Source: Pristionchus mayeri (taxonomy: Eukaryota; Nematoda; Chromadorea; Rhabditida; Neodiplogasteridae). Taken from it: 64,000 nucleotides of DNA. Below the pieces are notes generated by a model. It was not told the DNA's origin. It searched no databases and saw only the letters and a list, made by a program, of their open reading frames with translations. Each line of letters starts with the position of its first letter. Positions within the stretch are counted from its first letter, which is position 1. Below, piece by piece: positions 35,901 to 49,959 of this stretch. The stretch is taken from positions 54,553,257 to 54,617,256 of the forward strand of contig BTRK01000006.1 in NCBI GenBank assembly GCA_036245805.1, in the 5' to 3' direction. Made by a program: the position numbers and the translations under genes.

Positions 35901-38900
35901 GCAGGTCGTTTTCTTGAAATAGAGCTGCATTCTCTACGGGGAAATGATCAGCTCAACCTGTTTATCATATCTTCTTTTTACATGGTCCTAATCAGCTGAC
36001 TTCGGTCATCGACAAATTTTTGAAAGTGTTGTCTTCTGCTCGTTCTTCACAAAGTGATCGACTTTCTCGATGTCTGCAGGTCGTTTTCTTGAAATAGAGC
36101 TGCATTCTCTACGGGGAAATGATCAGCTCAACCTGTTTATCATATCTTCTTTTTACATGGTCCTAATCAGCTGACTTCGGTCATCGATAAATTTTTGAAA
36201 GTGTTGTCTTCTGCTCGTTCTTCACAAAGTGATCGAATTTCTCGATGCGCGCAAGTCGTATTCTTTGAAATAGAGCTGCATTCTCTACGGGAAAATGATC
36301 AGCACAACCTGTTCATCATCTCTTCTTTTTTATATGGTCCTAATCAGCTAACTTCGGTCATCGACAAATTTTTGAAAAGTGTTGTCTTCTGCTCGTTCTT
36401 CACAAAGTGATCGAATTTCTCGATGCGCGCAAGTCGTATTCTTTGAAATAGAGCTGCATTCTCTACGGGAAAATGATCAGCACAACCTGTTCATCATCTC
36501 TTCTTTTTTATATGGTCCTAATCAGCTAACTTCGGTCATCGACAAATTTTTGAAAAGTGTTGTCTTCTGCTCGTTCTTCACAAAGTGATCGAATTTCTCG
36601 ATGCGCGCAAGTCGTATTCTTTGAAATAGAGCTGTATTCTCTACGGGAAAATGATCAGCACAACCTGTTCATCATCTCTTCTTTTTACATGGTCCTAATC
36701 AGCTAAGTTCGGTCATCGACAAATTTTTGAAAGTGTTGTCTTCTGCTCGTTCTTCAAAAAGTGATCGAATTTCTCGATGCGCGCAAGTCGTATTCTTTGG
36801 AATAGAGCTGCATTCTCTACGGGGGAAATGATCAGCACAACCTGTTCATCATCTCTTCTTTTTACATGGTCCTAATCAGCTGACTTCGGTCATCGACAAA
36901 TTTTTGAAAGTGTTGTGTTCTGCTCGTTCTTCACAAAGTGATCGACTTTCTCGATGTCTGCAGGTCGTTTTCTTTGAAATAGAGCTGCATTCTCTACGGG
37001 GAAATGATCAGCTCAACCTGTTTATCATATCTTCTTTTTACATGGTCCTAATCAGCTAACTTCGGTCATCGACAAATTTTTGAGTGTTGTCTTCTGCTCG
37101 TTCTTCACAAAGTGATCGACTTTCTCGACGCCTGCAAGTCGTATTCTTTGAAATAGAGCTGCATTCTCTGCGAGGTAATGATCAGCACAACCTGTTCATC
37201 ATCTCTTCTTTTTACATGGTCCTAATCAGCTGACTTCGGTCATCGACAAATTTTTGAGTGTTGTCTTCTGCTCGTTCTTCACAAAGTGATCGAATTTCTC
37301 GATGCCTGCAAGTCGTATTCTTTGAAATAGAGCTGTATTCTCTACGGGGAAATGATCAGCACAACCTGTTCATCATCTCTTCTTTTTACATGGTCCTAAT
37401 CAGCTGACTTCGGTCATCGACAAATTTTTGAAAGTGTTGTGTTCTGCTCGTTCTTCACAAAGTGATCGAATTTCTCGATGCGCGCAAGTCGTATTCTTTG
37501 GAATAGAGCTGCATTCTCTACGGGGGAAATGATCAGCACAACCTGTTCATCATCTCTTCTTTTTACATGGTCCTAATCAGCTGACTTCGGTCATCGACAA
37601 ATTTTTGAAAGTGTTGTGTTCTGCTCGTTCTTCACAAAGTGATCGACTTTCTCGATGTCTGCAGGTCGTTTTCTTTGAAATAGAGCTGCATTCTCTACGG
37701 GGAAATGATCAGCTCAACCTGTTTATCATATCTTCTTTTTACATGGTCCTAATCAGCTGACTTCGGTCATCGACAAATTTTTGAAAGTGTTGTCTTCTGC
37801 TCGTTCTTCACAAAGTGATCGAATTTCTCGATGAGCGCAAGTCGTATTCTTTGAAATAGAGCTGCATTCTCTACGGGGAAATGATCAGCTCAACCTGTTT
37901 ATCATATCTTCTTTTTACATGGTCCTAATCAGCTGACTTCGGTCATCGACAAATTTTTGAAAGTGTTGTCTTCTGCTCGTTCTTCACAAAGTGATCGATT
38001 TTCTCGATGTCTGCAGGTCGTTTTCTTTGAAATAGAGCTGCATTCTCTACGGGGAAATGATCAGCTCAACCTGTTTATCATATCTTCTTTTTACATGGTC
38101 TTAATCAGCTGACTTCGGTCATCGACAAATTTTTGAAAGTGTTGTCTTCTGCTCGTTCTTCACAAAGTGATCGACTTTCTCGATGCCTGCAGGTCGTATT
38201 CTTTGAAATAGAGCTGCATTCTCTACGGGGGAAAAGATCAGCTCAACCTGTTTATCATCTCTTCTTTTTACATGGTCCTAATCAGCTGACTTCGGTCATC
38301 GACAAATTTTTGAAAGTGTTGTCTTCTGCTCGTTCTTCACAAAGTGATCGACTTTCTCGATGTCTGCAGGTCGTTTTCTTGAAATAGAGCTGCATTCTCT
38401 ACGGGGAAATGATCAGCTCAACCTGTTTATCATATCTTCTTTTTACATGGTCCTAATCAGCTGACTTCGGTCATCGATAAATTTTTGAAAGTGTTGTCTT
38501 CTGCTCGTTCTTCACAAAGTGATCGAATTTCTCGATGCGCGCAAGTCGTATTCTTTGAAATAGAGCTGCATTCTCTACGGGAAAATGATCAGCACAACCT
38601 GTTCATCATCTCTTCTTTTTTATATGGTCCTAATCAGCTAACTTCGGTCATCGACAAATTTTTGAAAAGTGTTGTCTTCTGCTCGTTCTTCACAAAGTGA
38701 TCGAATTTCTCGATGCGAGCAAGTCGTATTCTTTGAAATAGAGCTGCATTCTCTACGGGAAAATGATCAGCACAACCTGTTCATCATCTCTTCTTTTTTA
38801 TATGGTCCTAATCAGCTAACTTCGGTCATCGACAAATTTTTGAAAAGTGTTGTCTTCTGCTCGTTCTTCACAAAGTGATCGAATTTCTCGATGCGCGCAA

Positions 38901-41200
38901 GTCGTATTCTTTGAAATAGAGCTGTATTCTCTACGGGAAAATGATCAGCACAACCTGTTCATCATCTCTTCTTTTTACATGGTCCTAATCAGCTAAGTTC
39001 GGTCATCGACAAATTTTTGAACGTGTTGTCTTCTGCTCGTTCTTCAAAAAGTGATCGAATTTCTCGATGCGCGCAAGTCGTATTCTTTGGAATAGAGCTG
39101 CATTCTCTACGGGGGAAATGATCAGCACAACCTGTTCATCATCTCTTCTTTTTACATGGTCCTAATCAGCTAAGTTCGGTCATCGACAAATTTTTGAAAG
39201 TGTTGTCTTCTGCTCGTTCTTCAAAAAGTGATCGAATTTCTCGATGCGCGCAAGTCGTATTCTTTGGAATAGAGATGCATTCTCTACGGGGGAAATGATC
39301 AGCACAACCTGTTCATCATCTCTTCTTTTTACATGGTCCTAATCAGCTAACTTCGGTCATCGACAAATTTTTGAAAGTGTTGTGTTCTGCTCGTTCTTCA
39401 CAAAGTGATCGACTTTCTCGATGTCTGCAGGTCGTTTTCTTTGAAATAGAGCTTCATTCTCTACGGGGAAATGATCAGCTCAACCTGTTTATCATATCTT
39501 CTTTTTACATGGTCCTAATCAGCTAACTTCGGTCATCGACAAATTTTTGAGTGTTGTCTTCTGCTCGTTCTTCACAAAGTGATCGAATTTCTCGATGCCT
39601 GCAAGTCGTATTCTTTGAAATAGAGCTGTATTCTCTACGGGGAAATGATCAGCACAACCTGTTCATCATCTCTTCTTTTTACATGGTCCTAATCAGCTGA
39701 CTTCGGTCATCGACAAATTTTTGAAAGTGTTGTGTTCTGCTCGTTCTTCACAAAGTGATCGAATTTCTCGATGCGCGCAAGTCGTATTCTTTGGAATAGA
39801 GCTGCATTCTCTACGGGGGAAATGATCAGCACAACCTGTTCATCATCTCTTCTTTTTACATGGTCCTAATCAGCTGACTTCGGTCATCGACAAATTTTTG
39901 AAAGTGTTGTGTTCTGCTCGTTCTTCACAAAGTGATCGAATTTCTCGATGAGCGCAAGTCGTATTCTTTGAAATAGAGCTGCATTCTCTACGGGGAAATG
40001 ATCAGCTCAACCTGTTTATCATATCTTCTTTTTACATGGTCCTAATCAGCTGACTTCGGTCATCGACAAATTTTTGAAAGTGTTGTCTTCTGCTCGTTCT
40101 TCACAAAGTGATCGAATTTCTCGATGAGCGCAAGTCGTATTCTTTGAAATAGAGCTGCATTCTCTACGGGGAAATGATCAGCTCAACCTGTTTATCATAT
40201 CTTCTTTTTACATGGTCCTAATCAGCTGACTTCGGTCATCGACAAATTTTTGAAAGTGTTGTGTTCTGCTCGTTCTTCACAAAGTGATCGAATTTCTCGA
40301 TGCGCGCAAGTCGTATTCTTTGGAATAGAGCTGCATTCTCTACGGGGGAAATGATCAGCACAAGCTGTTCATCATCTCTTCTTTTTACATGGTCCTAATC
40401 AGCTGACTTCGGTCATCGACAAATTTTTGAAAGTGTTGTGTTCTGCTCGTTCTTCACAAAGTGATCGACTTTCTCGATGTCTGCAGGTCGTTTTCTTTGA
40501 AATAGAGCTGCATTCTCTACGGGGAAATGATCAGCTCAACCTGTTTATCATATCTTCTTTTTACATGGTCCTAATCAGCTGACTTCGCTCGTCGACAAAT
40601 TTTTGAGTGTTGTATTCTGCTCGTTCTTCACAAAGTGATCGAATTTCTCGATGCGCGCAAGTCGTATTCTTTGGAATAGAGCTGCATTCTCTACGGGGGA
40701 AATGATCAGCACAACCTGTTCATCATCTCTCCTTTTTACATGGTCCTAATCAGCTGACTTCGCTCGTCGACAAATTTTTGAAAGTGTTGTCTTCTGCTCG
40801 TTCTTCACAAAGTGATCGAATTTCTCGATGCCTGCAGGTCGTATTCTTTGAAATAGAGCTGCATTCTCTACGGGGAAATGATCAGCTCAACCTGTTTATC
40901 ATATCTTCTTTTTACATGGTCCTAATCAGCTGACTTCGGTCATCGACAAATTTTTGAAAGTGTTGTCTTCTGCTCGTTCTTCACAAAGTGATCGAATTTC
41001 TCGATGAGCGCAAGTCGTATTCTTTGAAATAGAGCTGCATTCTCTACGGGGAAATGATCAGCTCAACCTGTTTATCATATCTTCTTTTTACATGGTCCTA
41101 ATCAGCTGACTTCGGTCATCGACAAATTTTTGAAAGTGTTGTCTTCTGCTCGTTCTTCACAAAGTGATCGACTTTCTCGATGCCTGCAGGTCGTATTCTT

Positions 41201-44200
41201 TGAAAAAGAGCTGCATTCTCTACGGGGACATGATCAGCACAACCTGTTCATCATCTCTTCTTTTTACATGGTCCTAATCAGCTGACTTCGGTCATCGACA
41301 AATTTTTGAAAGTGTTGTGTTCTGCTCGTTCTTCACAAAGTGATCGAATTTCTCGATGCGCGCAAGTCGTATTCTTTGGAATAGAGCTGCATTCTCTACG
41401 GGGGAAATGATCAGCACAAGCTGTTCATCATCTCTTCTTTTTACATGGTCCTAATCAGCTGACTTCGGTCATCGACAAATTTTTGAAAGTGTTGTGTTCT
41501 GCTCGTTCTTCACAAAGTGATCGACTTTCTCGATGTCTGCAGGTCGTTTTCTTTGAAATAGAGCTGCATTCTCTACGGGGAAATGATCAGCTCAACCTGT
41601 TTATCATATCTTCTTTTTACATGGTCCTAATCAGCTGACTTCGCTCGTCGACAAATTTTTGAGTGTTGTATTCTGCTCGTTCTTCACAAAGTGATCGAAT
41701 TTCTCGATGCGCGCAAGTCGTATTCTTTGGAATAGAGCTGCATTCTCTACGGGGGAAATGATCAGCACAACCTGTTCATCATCTCTCCTTTTTACATGGT
41801 CCTAATCAGCTGACTTCGCTCGTCGACAAATTTTTGAAAGTGTTGTCTTCTGCTCGTTCTTCACAAAGTGATCGAATTTCTCGATGCCTGCAGGTCGTAT
41901 TCTTTGAAATAGAGCTGCATTCTCTACGGGGAAATGATCAGCTCAACCTGTTTATCATATCTTCTTTTTACATGGTCCTAATCAGCTGACTTCGGTCATC
42001 GCCAAATTTTTGAAAATGTTGTGTTCTGCTCGTTCTTCACAAAGTGATCCACTTTCTCGATGCCTGCAGGTCGTATTCTTTGAAATAGAGCGATTCTCTA
42101 CGGGGAAATGATCAGCTCAACCTGTTTATCATATCTTCTTTTTACATGGTACTAATCAGCTGACTTCGGTCATCGACAAATTTTTGAAAGTGTTGTCTTC
42201 TGCTCGTTCTTCACAAAGTGATCGACTTTCTCGATGCCTGCAGGTCGTATTCTTTGAAAAAGAGCTGCATTCTCTACGGGGACATGATCAGCACAACCTG
42301 TTCATCATCTCTTCTTTTTACATGGTCCTAATCAGCTAAGTTCGGTCATCGACAAATTTTTGAAAGTGTTGTCTTCTGCTCGTTCTTCAAAAAGTGATCG
42401 AATTTCTCGATGCGCGCAAGTCGTATTCTTTGGAATAGAGCTGCATTCTCTACGGGGGAAATGATCAGCACAACCTGTTCATCATCTCTTCTTTTTACAT
42501 GGTCCTAATCAGCTGACTTCGGTCATCGACAAATTTTTGAAAGTGTTGTCTTCTGCTCGTTCTTCAAAAAGTGATCGAATTTCTCGATGCGCGCAAGTCG
42601 TATTCTTTGAAATAGAGCTGTATTCTCTACGGGGAAATGATCAGCACAACCTGTTCATCATCTCTTCTTTTTACATGGTCCTAATCAGCTGACTTCGGTC
42701 ATCGACAAATTTTTGAAAGTGTTGTGTTCTGCTCGTTCTTCACAAAGTGATCGAATTTCTCGATGCGCGCAAGTCGTATTCTTTGGAATAGAGCTGCATT
42801 CTCTACGGGGGAAATGATCAGCACAACCTGTTCATCATCTCTTCTTTTTACATGGTCCTAATCAGCTGACTTCGGTCATCGACAAATTTTTGAAAGTGTT
42901 GTGTTCTGCTCGTTCTTCACAAAGTGATCGACTTTCTCGATGTCTGCAGGTCGTTTTCTTTGAAATAGAGCTGCATTCTCTACGGGGAAATGATCAGCTC
43001 AACCTGTTTATCATATCTTCTTTTTACATGGTCCTAATCAGCTGACTTCGGTCATCGACAAATTTTTGAAAGTGTTGTCTTCTGCTCGTTCTTCACAAAG
43101 TGATCGAATTTCTCGATGAGCGCAAGTCGTATTCTTTGAAATAGAGCTGCATTCTCTACGGGGAAATGATCAGCTCAACCTGTTTATCATATCTTCTTTT
43201 TACATGGTCCTAATCAGCTGACTTCGGTCATCGACAAATTTTTGAAAGTGTTGTCTTCTGCTCGTTCTTCACAAAGTGATCGACTTTCTCGATGCCTGCA
43301 GGTCGTATTCTTTGAAAAAGAGCTGCATTCTCTACGGGGACATGATCAGCACAACCTGTTCATCATCTCTTCTTTTTACATGGTCCTAATCAGCTAAGTT
43401 CGGTCATCGACAAATTTTTGAAAGTGTTGTCTTCTGCTCGTTCTTCAAAAAGTGATCGAATTTCTCGATGCGCGCAAGTCGTATTCTTTGGAATAGAGCT
43501 GCATTCTCTACGGGGGAAATGATCAGCACAACCTGTTCATCATCTCTTCTTTTTACATGGTCCTAATCAGCTGACTTCGGTCATCGACAAATTTTTGAAA
43601 GTGTTGTCTTCTGCTCGTTCTTCAAAAAGTGATCGAATTTCTCGATGCGCGCAAGTCGTATTCTTTGAAATAGAGCTGTATTCTCTACGGGGAAATGATC
43701 AGCACAACCTGTTCATCATCTCTTCTTTTTACATGGTCCTAATCAGCTGACTTCGGTCAACGACAAATTTTTGAAAGTGTTGTGTTCTGCTCGTTCTTCA
43801 CAAAGTGATCGAATTTCTCGATGCGCGCAAGTCGTATTCTTTGGAATAGAGCTGCATTCTCTACGGGGGAAATGATCAGCACAACCTGTTCATCATCTCT
43901 TCTTTTTACATGGTCCTAATCAGCTGACTTCGGTCATCGACAAATTTTTGAAAGTGTTGTGTTCTGCTCGTTCTTCACAAAGTGATCGACTTTCTCGATG
44001 TCTGCAGGTCGTTTTCTTTGAAATAGAGCTGCATTCTCTACGGGGAAATGATCAGCTCAACCTGTTTATCATATCTTCTTTTTACATGGTCCTAATCAGC
44101 TGACTTCGGTCATCGACAAATTTTTGAAAGTGTTGTCTTCTGCTCGTTCTTCACAAAGTGATCGACTTTCTCGATGCCTGCAGGTCGTATTCTTTGAAAA

Positions 44201-45430
44201 AGAGCTGCATTCTCTACGGGGACATGATCAGCACAACCTGTTCATCATCTCTTCTTTTTACATGGTCCTAATCAGCTAAGTTCGGTCATCGACAAATTTT
44301 TGAAAGTGTTGTCTTCTGCTCGTTCTTCAAAAAGTGATCGAATTTCTCGATGCGCGCAAGTCGTATTCTTTGGAATAGAGCTGCATTCTCTACGGGGGAA
44401 ATGATCAGCACAACCTGTTCATCATCTCTTCTTTTTACATGGTCCTAATCAGCTGACTTCGGTCATCGACAAATTTTTGAAAGTGTTGTGTTCTGCTCGT
44501 TCTTCACAAAGTGATCGACTTTCTCGATGTCTGCAGGTCGTTTTCTTTGAAATAGAGCTGCATTCTCTACGGGGAAATGATCAGCTCAACCTGTTTATCA
44601 TATCTTCTTTTTACATGGTCCTAATCAGCTGACTTCGGTCATCGACAAATTTTTGAAAGTGTTGTCTTCTGCTCGTTCTTCACAAAGTGATCGACTTTCT
44701 CGATGCCTGCAGGTCGTATTCTTTGAAAAAGAGCTGCATTCTCTACGGGGACATGATCAGCACAACCTGTTCATCATCTCTTCTTTTTACATGGTCCTAA
44801 TCAGCTAAGTTCGGTCATCGACAAATTTTTGAAAGTGTTGTCTTCTGCTCGTTCTTCACAAAGTGATCGAATTTCTCGATGCGCGCAAGTCGTATTCTTT
44901 GAAATAGAGCTGCATTCTCTGCGAGGTAATGATCAGCACAACCTGTTCATCATCTCTTCTTTTTACATGGTCCTAATCAGCAGACTTCGGTCATCGACAA
45001 ATTTTTGAAAGTGTTGTATTCTGCTCGTTCTTCACAAAGTGATCGAATTTCTCGATGCCTGCAGGTCGTATTATTTGAAATAGGGCTGTATTCTCTACGG
45101 GGAAATGATCAGCTCAACCTGTTTATCATATCTTCTTTTTACATGGTCCTAATCAGCTGACTTCGGTCATCGACAAATTTTTGAAAGTGTTGTGTTCTGC
45201 TCGTTCTTCACAAAGTGATCGACTTTCTCGATGTCTGCAGGTCGTTTTCTTTGAAATAGAGCTGCATTCTCTACGGGGAAATGATCAGCTCAACCTGTTT
45301 ATCATATCTTCTTTTTACATGGTCCTAATCAGCTGACTTCGGTCATCGACAAATTTTTGAAAGTGTTGTCTTCTGCTCGTTCTTCACAAAGTGATCGAAT
45401 TTCTCGATGCGCGCAAGTCGTATTCTTTGA
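41201..45430 (+). repeat. Higher-order block marked by the GAAAAAGAG variant
   Basis: The variant TGAAAAAGAGC (instead of TGAAATAGAGC) appears at 41,201; 42,255; 43,313; 44,195; 44,724 and 45,428. The spacings (1,054; 1,058; 882; 529; 704) equal 6, 6, 5, 3 and 4 monomers. A CACAAGCTGTTC variant repeats at 40,361 and 41,417 (1,056 bp). Modules thus share monomer order but have gained or lost monomers. Confidence 0.7.
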
Positions 45431-48400
45431 AAAAGAGCTGCATTCTCTACGGGGACATGATCAGCACAACCTGTTCATCATCTATTCTTTTTACATGGTC
45501 CTAATCAGCTAAGTTCGGTCATCGACAAATTTTTGAAAGTGTTGTCTTCTGCTCGTTCTTCAAAAAGTGATCGAATTTCTCGATGCGCGCAAGTCGTATT
45601 CTTTGGAATAGAGCTGCATTCTCTACGGGGGAAATGATCAGCACAACCTGTTCATCATCTCTTCTTTTTACATGGTCCTAATCAGCTGACTTCGGTCATC
45701 GACAAATTTTTGAAAGTGTTGTGTTCTGCTCGTTCTTCACAAAGTGATCGACTTTCTCGATGTCTGCAGGTCGTTTTCTTTGAAATAGAGCTGCATTCTC
45801 TGCGAGGTAATGATCAGCACAACCTGTTCATCATCTCTTCTTTTTACATGGTCCTAATCAGCAGACTTCGGTCATCGACAAATTTTTGAAAGTGTTGTAT
45901 TCTGCTCGTTCTTCACAAAGTGATCGAATTTCTCGATGCCTGCAGGTCGTATTATTTGAAATAGGGCTGTATTCTCTACGGGGAAATGATCAGCTCAACC
46001 TGTTTATCATATCTTCTTTTTACATGGTCCTAATCAGCTGACTTCGGTCATCGACAAATTTTTGAAAGTGTTGTCTTCTGCTCGTTCTTCACAAAGTGAT
46101 CGAATTTCTCGATGCGCGCAAGTCGTATTCTTTGAAAAAGAGCTGCATTCTCTACGGGGACATGATCAGCACAACCTGTTCATCATCTCTTCTTTTTACA
46201 TGGTCCTAATCAGCTAAGTTCGGTCATCGACAAATTTTTGAAAGTGTTGTGTTCTGCTCGTTCTTCACAAAGTGATCGAATTTCTCGATGCCTGCAGGTC
46301 GTATTCTTTGAAATAGAGCTGCATTCTCTGCGAGGTAATGATCAGCACAACCTGTTCATCATCTCTTCTTTTTACATGGTCCTAATCAGCAGACTTCGGT
46401 CATCGACAAATTTTTGAAAGTGTTGTATTCTGCTCGTTCTTCACAAAGTGATCGAATTTCTCGATGCCTGCAGGTCGTATTATTTGAAATAGGGCTGTAT
46501 TCTCTACGGGGAAATGATCAGCTCAACCTGTTTATCATATCTTCTTTTTACATGGTCCTAATCAGCTGACTTCGGTCATCGACAAATTTTTGAAAGTGTT
46601 GTGTTCTGCTCGTTCTTCACAAAGTGATCGACTTTCTCGATGTCTGCAGGTCGTTTTCTTTGAAATAGAGCTGCATTCTCTACGGGGAAATGATCAGCTC
46701 AACCTGTTTATCATATCTTCTTTTTACATGGTCCTAATCAGCTGACTTCGGTCATCGACAAATTTTTGAAAGTGTTGTCTTCTGCTCGTTCTTCACAAAG
46801 TGATCGAATTTCTCGATGCGCGCAAGTCGTATTCTTTGAAATAGAGCTGCATTCTCTGCGAGGTAATGATCAGCACAACCTGTTCATCATCTCTTCTTTT
46901 TACATGGTCCTAATCAGCAGACTTCGGTCATCGACAAATTTTTGAAAGTGTTGTATTCTGCTCGTTCTTCACAAAGTGATCGAATTTCTCGATGCCTGCA
47001 GGTCGTATTATTTGAAATAGGGCTGTATTCTCTACGGGGAAATGATCAGCTCAACCTGTTTATCATATCTTCTTTTTACATGGTCCTAATCAGCTGACTT
47101 CGGTCATCGACAAATTTTTGAAAGTGTTGTGTTCTGCTCGTTCTTCACAAAGTGATCGACTTTCTCGATGCCTGCAGGTCGTATTCTTTGAAATAGAGCT
47201 GCATTCTCTACGGGGAAATGATCAGCACAACCTGTTCATCATCTCTTCTTTTTACATGGTCCTAATCAGCTAAGTTCGGTCATCGACAAATTTTTGAGTG
47301 TTGTCTTCTGCTCGTTCTTCACAAAGTGATCGAATTTCTCGATGCGCGCAAGTCGTATTCTTTGAAAAAGAGCTGCATTCTCTACGGGGACATGATCAGC
47401 ACAACCTGTTCATCATCTCTTCTTTTTACATGGTCCTAATCAGCTAAGTTCGGTCATCGACAAATTTTTGAAAGTGTTGTGTTCTGCTCGTTCTTCACAA
47501 AGTGATCGAATTTCTCGATGCCTGCAGGTCGTATTCTTTGAAATAGAGCTGCATTCTCTGCGAGGTAATGATCAGCACAACCTGTTCATCATCTCTTCTT
47601 TTTACATGGTCCTAATCAGCAGACTTCGGTCATCGACAAATTTTTGAAAGTGTTGTATTCTGCTCGTTCTTCACAAAGTGATCGAATTTCTCGATGCCTG
47701 CAGGTCGTATTATTTGAAATAGGGCTGTATTCTCTACGGGGAAATGATCAGCTCAACCTGTTTATCATATCTTCTTTTTACATGGTCCTAATCAGCTGAC
47801 TTCGGTCATCGACAAATTTTTGAAAGTGTTGTGTTCTGCTCGTTCTTCACAAAGTGATCGACTTTCTCGATGTCTGCAGGTCGTTTTCTTTGAAATAGAG
47901 CTGCATTCTCTACGGGGAAATGATCAGCTCAACCTGTTTATCATATCTTCTTTTTACATGGTCCTAATCAGCTGACTTCGGTCATCGACAAATTTTTGAA
48001 AGTGTTGTCTTCTGCTCGTTCTTCACAAAGTGATCGAATTTCTCGATGCGCGCAAGTCGTATTCTTTGAAATAGAGCTGCATTCTCTGCGAGGTAATGAT
48101 CAGCACAACCTGTTCATCATCTCTTCTTTTTACATGGTCCTAATCAGCAGACTTCGGTCATCGACAAATTTTTGAAAGTGTTGTATTCTGCTCGTTCTTC
48201 ACAAAGTGATCGAATTTCTCGATGCCTGCAGGTCGTATTATTTGAAATAGGGCTGTATTCTCTACGGGGAAATGATCAGCTCAACCTGTTTATCATATCT
48301 TCTTTTTACATGGTCCTAATCAGCTGACTTCGGTCATCGACAAATTTTTGAAAGTGTTGTGTTCTGCTCGTTCTTCACAAAGTGATCGACTTTCTCGATG

Positions 48401-48530
48401 CCTGCAGGTCGTATTCTTTGAAATAGAGCTGCATTCTCTACGGGGAAATGATCAGCACAACCTGTTCATCATCTCTTCTTTTTACATGGTCCTAATCAGC
48501 TAAGTTCGGTCATCGACAAATTTTTGAGTG
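44900..48530 (+). repeat. Seven-monomer (1,230-bp) higher-order block
   Basis: The variant TAGGGCTGTA occurs at 45,081; 45,962; 46,490; 47,018; 47,720 and 48,248. 46,490 to 47,720 and 47,018 to 48,248 are both 1,230 bp. Each is preceded by the monomer type CTCTGCGAGGTAATG and by CAGCAGACTTCGG, giving a fixed monomer order. Confidence 0.75.
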
Positions 48531-48884
48531 TTGTCTTCTGCTCGTTCTTCACAAAGTGATCGAATTTCTCGATGCGCGCAAGTCGTATTCTTTGAAATAG
48601 AGCTGCATTCTCTACGGGAAAATGATCAGCTCAACCTGTTTATCATATCTTCTTTTTACATGGTCCTAATCAGCTGACTTCGGTCATCGACAAATTTTTG
48701 AAAGTGTTGTGTTCTGCTCGTTCTTCACAAAGTGATCGACTTTCTCGATGCCTGCAGGTCGTATTCTTTGAAATAGAGCTGCATTCTCTACGGGGAAATG
48801 ATCAGCACAACCTGTTCATCATCTCTTCTTTTTACATGGTCCTAATCAGCTGACTTCGGTCATCGACAAATTTTTGAAAGTGTT

Positions 48885-49956
48885 CGGCCTGTTTAATCTG
48901 TCAGAAATGTGCGAGAAAAAGTTGCGTAAAAAGTTCGCGAACTTCTGATTCTCTCCATTTCGCATGCTCTCTCTCTTTCTCTAACCAGGTCGATGAAAAG
49001 TTCACGAACTTTTCGACGAACTGTGTTCGAAAATCATACTTTTCTTTTGTTTTACTTACTTTTATAAACTATTTTTGCTTTTAACTTATGATTTCTTATA
49101 ATGACAACCTTCCCTTAGCTGGAATAGCTTCAGAATACAGCGTAGTGAAAGTAAACAGGGTTGGAGTATTTTTTTCGAAAATGGGTCACCACTTTCCCCA
49201 CCCTGTAATGTCAAGCCATTCCATCAGAGGGAAGGTTGTTCTTATAAGCAGTCATAAGTTAAGAGCAAAAATAATTGATAAAAATAAGTAAAACAAAAGA
49301 AAAGTACGAATTTCGAACGAATTAATGCCGGTTTTTAACGAACTTTTCAAGGAGCTGCGTGAAAAGTTAGAGAAAGGCGAGAGAGCACGCATTCTTGAGA
49401 GAGGGAAAAGGAAGTAAACAATCACTGCTTCCTTTTCCCTCTCTCAAGAACGCGTGCTCTCTCGCCTTTCTCTAACTTTTCACGCAGCTCCTTGAAAAGT
49501 TCACGAACTTTTCGACGAACTATGTTCGAAATTCGTACTTTTCTTTTGTTTTACTTATTTTTATCAATTATTTTTGCTTTCAACTTATGACTGCTTATAA
49601 GAACAACCTTCCCTCTGATGGAATAGCTTGACATTACAGGGTGGGGAAAGTGGTGACCCATTTTCGAAAAAAATACTCCAACCCTGTTTACTTTCACTAC
49701 GCTGTATTCTGAAGCTATTCCAGCTAAGGGAAGGTTGTCATTATAAGAAATCATAAGTTAAAAGCAAAAATAGTTTATAAAAGTAAGTAAAACAAAAGAA
49801 AAGTATGATTTTCGAACACAGTTCGTCGAAAAGTTCGTGAACTTTTCAACGACCTGGTTAGAGAAAGAGAGAGAGTACACGAACAGGAGAGAATCAGAAG
49901 TTCGCGAACTTTTTACGCAACTTTTCTCGCACATTTCTGACAGATTAAACAAGCCG
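48885..49956 (-). mobile_element. Palindromic 'hairpin-of-hairpins' element, copy 2, inserted in the satellite
   Basis: 1,072 bp, ends CGGCCTGTTTAATCTGTCAG and complement, flanked by GTT (48,882-48,884 and 49,957-49,959). The interrupted satellite word GTGTTGTCTTCTG is restored if one GTT and the element are removed. The arms and internal hairpins match copy 1. The central loop reads TAAACAATCACTG where copy 1 reads CAGTGATTGTTTA, and the arm-specific CCGG-containing segment is on the left (49,310-49,345) instead of the right. This copy is therefore inverted relative to copy 1. The 67-codon ORFs (49088-49291 plus, 49551-49754 minus) correspond in the swapped order. No transposase is present. 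Confidence 0.92.
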
Positions 49957-49959
49957 GTT

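Larger units (their letters stand above)
10354..48884 (+). repeat. Satellite array, left block (174-177 bp monomer, about 219 copies)
   Basis: Uninterrupted head-to-tail monomers, recognisable by CTCGATGCCTGCAGGTCG, CTCTACGGGGAAATGATCAG, ACATGGTCCTAATCAGCT and GACAAATTTTTGAAA. Consecutive monomers near the start are 177, 177, 177 and 176 bp apart (10,881; 11,058; 11,235; 11,412; 11,588). Shorter units lack three bases at TTTTTGAGTGTTG. The main alternative states are CCTGCAGG / GCGCAAG / TCTGCAGG, GTCGTA / GTCGTC / GTCGTT, and GCACAACCTGTTCATCATCTC / GCTCAACCTGTTTATCATATC (each half within one monomer). The edge monomers are already intact. Copy number is length divided by period. Small plus-strand ORFs at 31-39 kb are satellite read-through, not genes. 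Confidence 0.97.

Noticed and set aside
31265..38878. Family of 69-84 codon plus-strand ORFs beginning MKVLSSARSSQSD or MLSSARSSQSD
   Set aside because: They lie wholly within satellite monomers and are open only where particular monomer variants (for example an extra T before TATATGG) remove stops. The frame closes in neighbouring monomers, and there is no start context or conserved protein motif.
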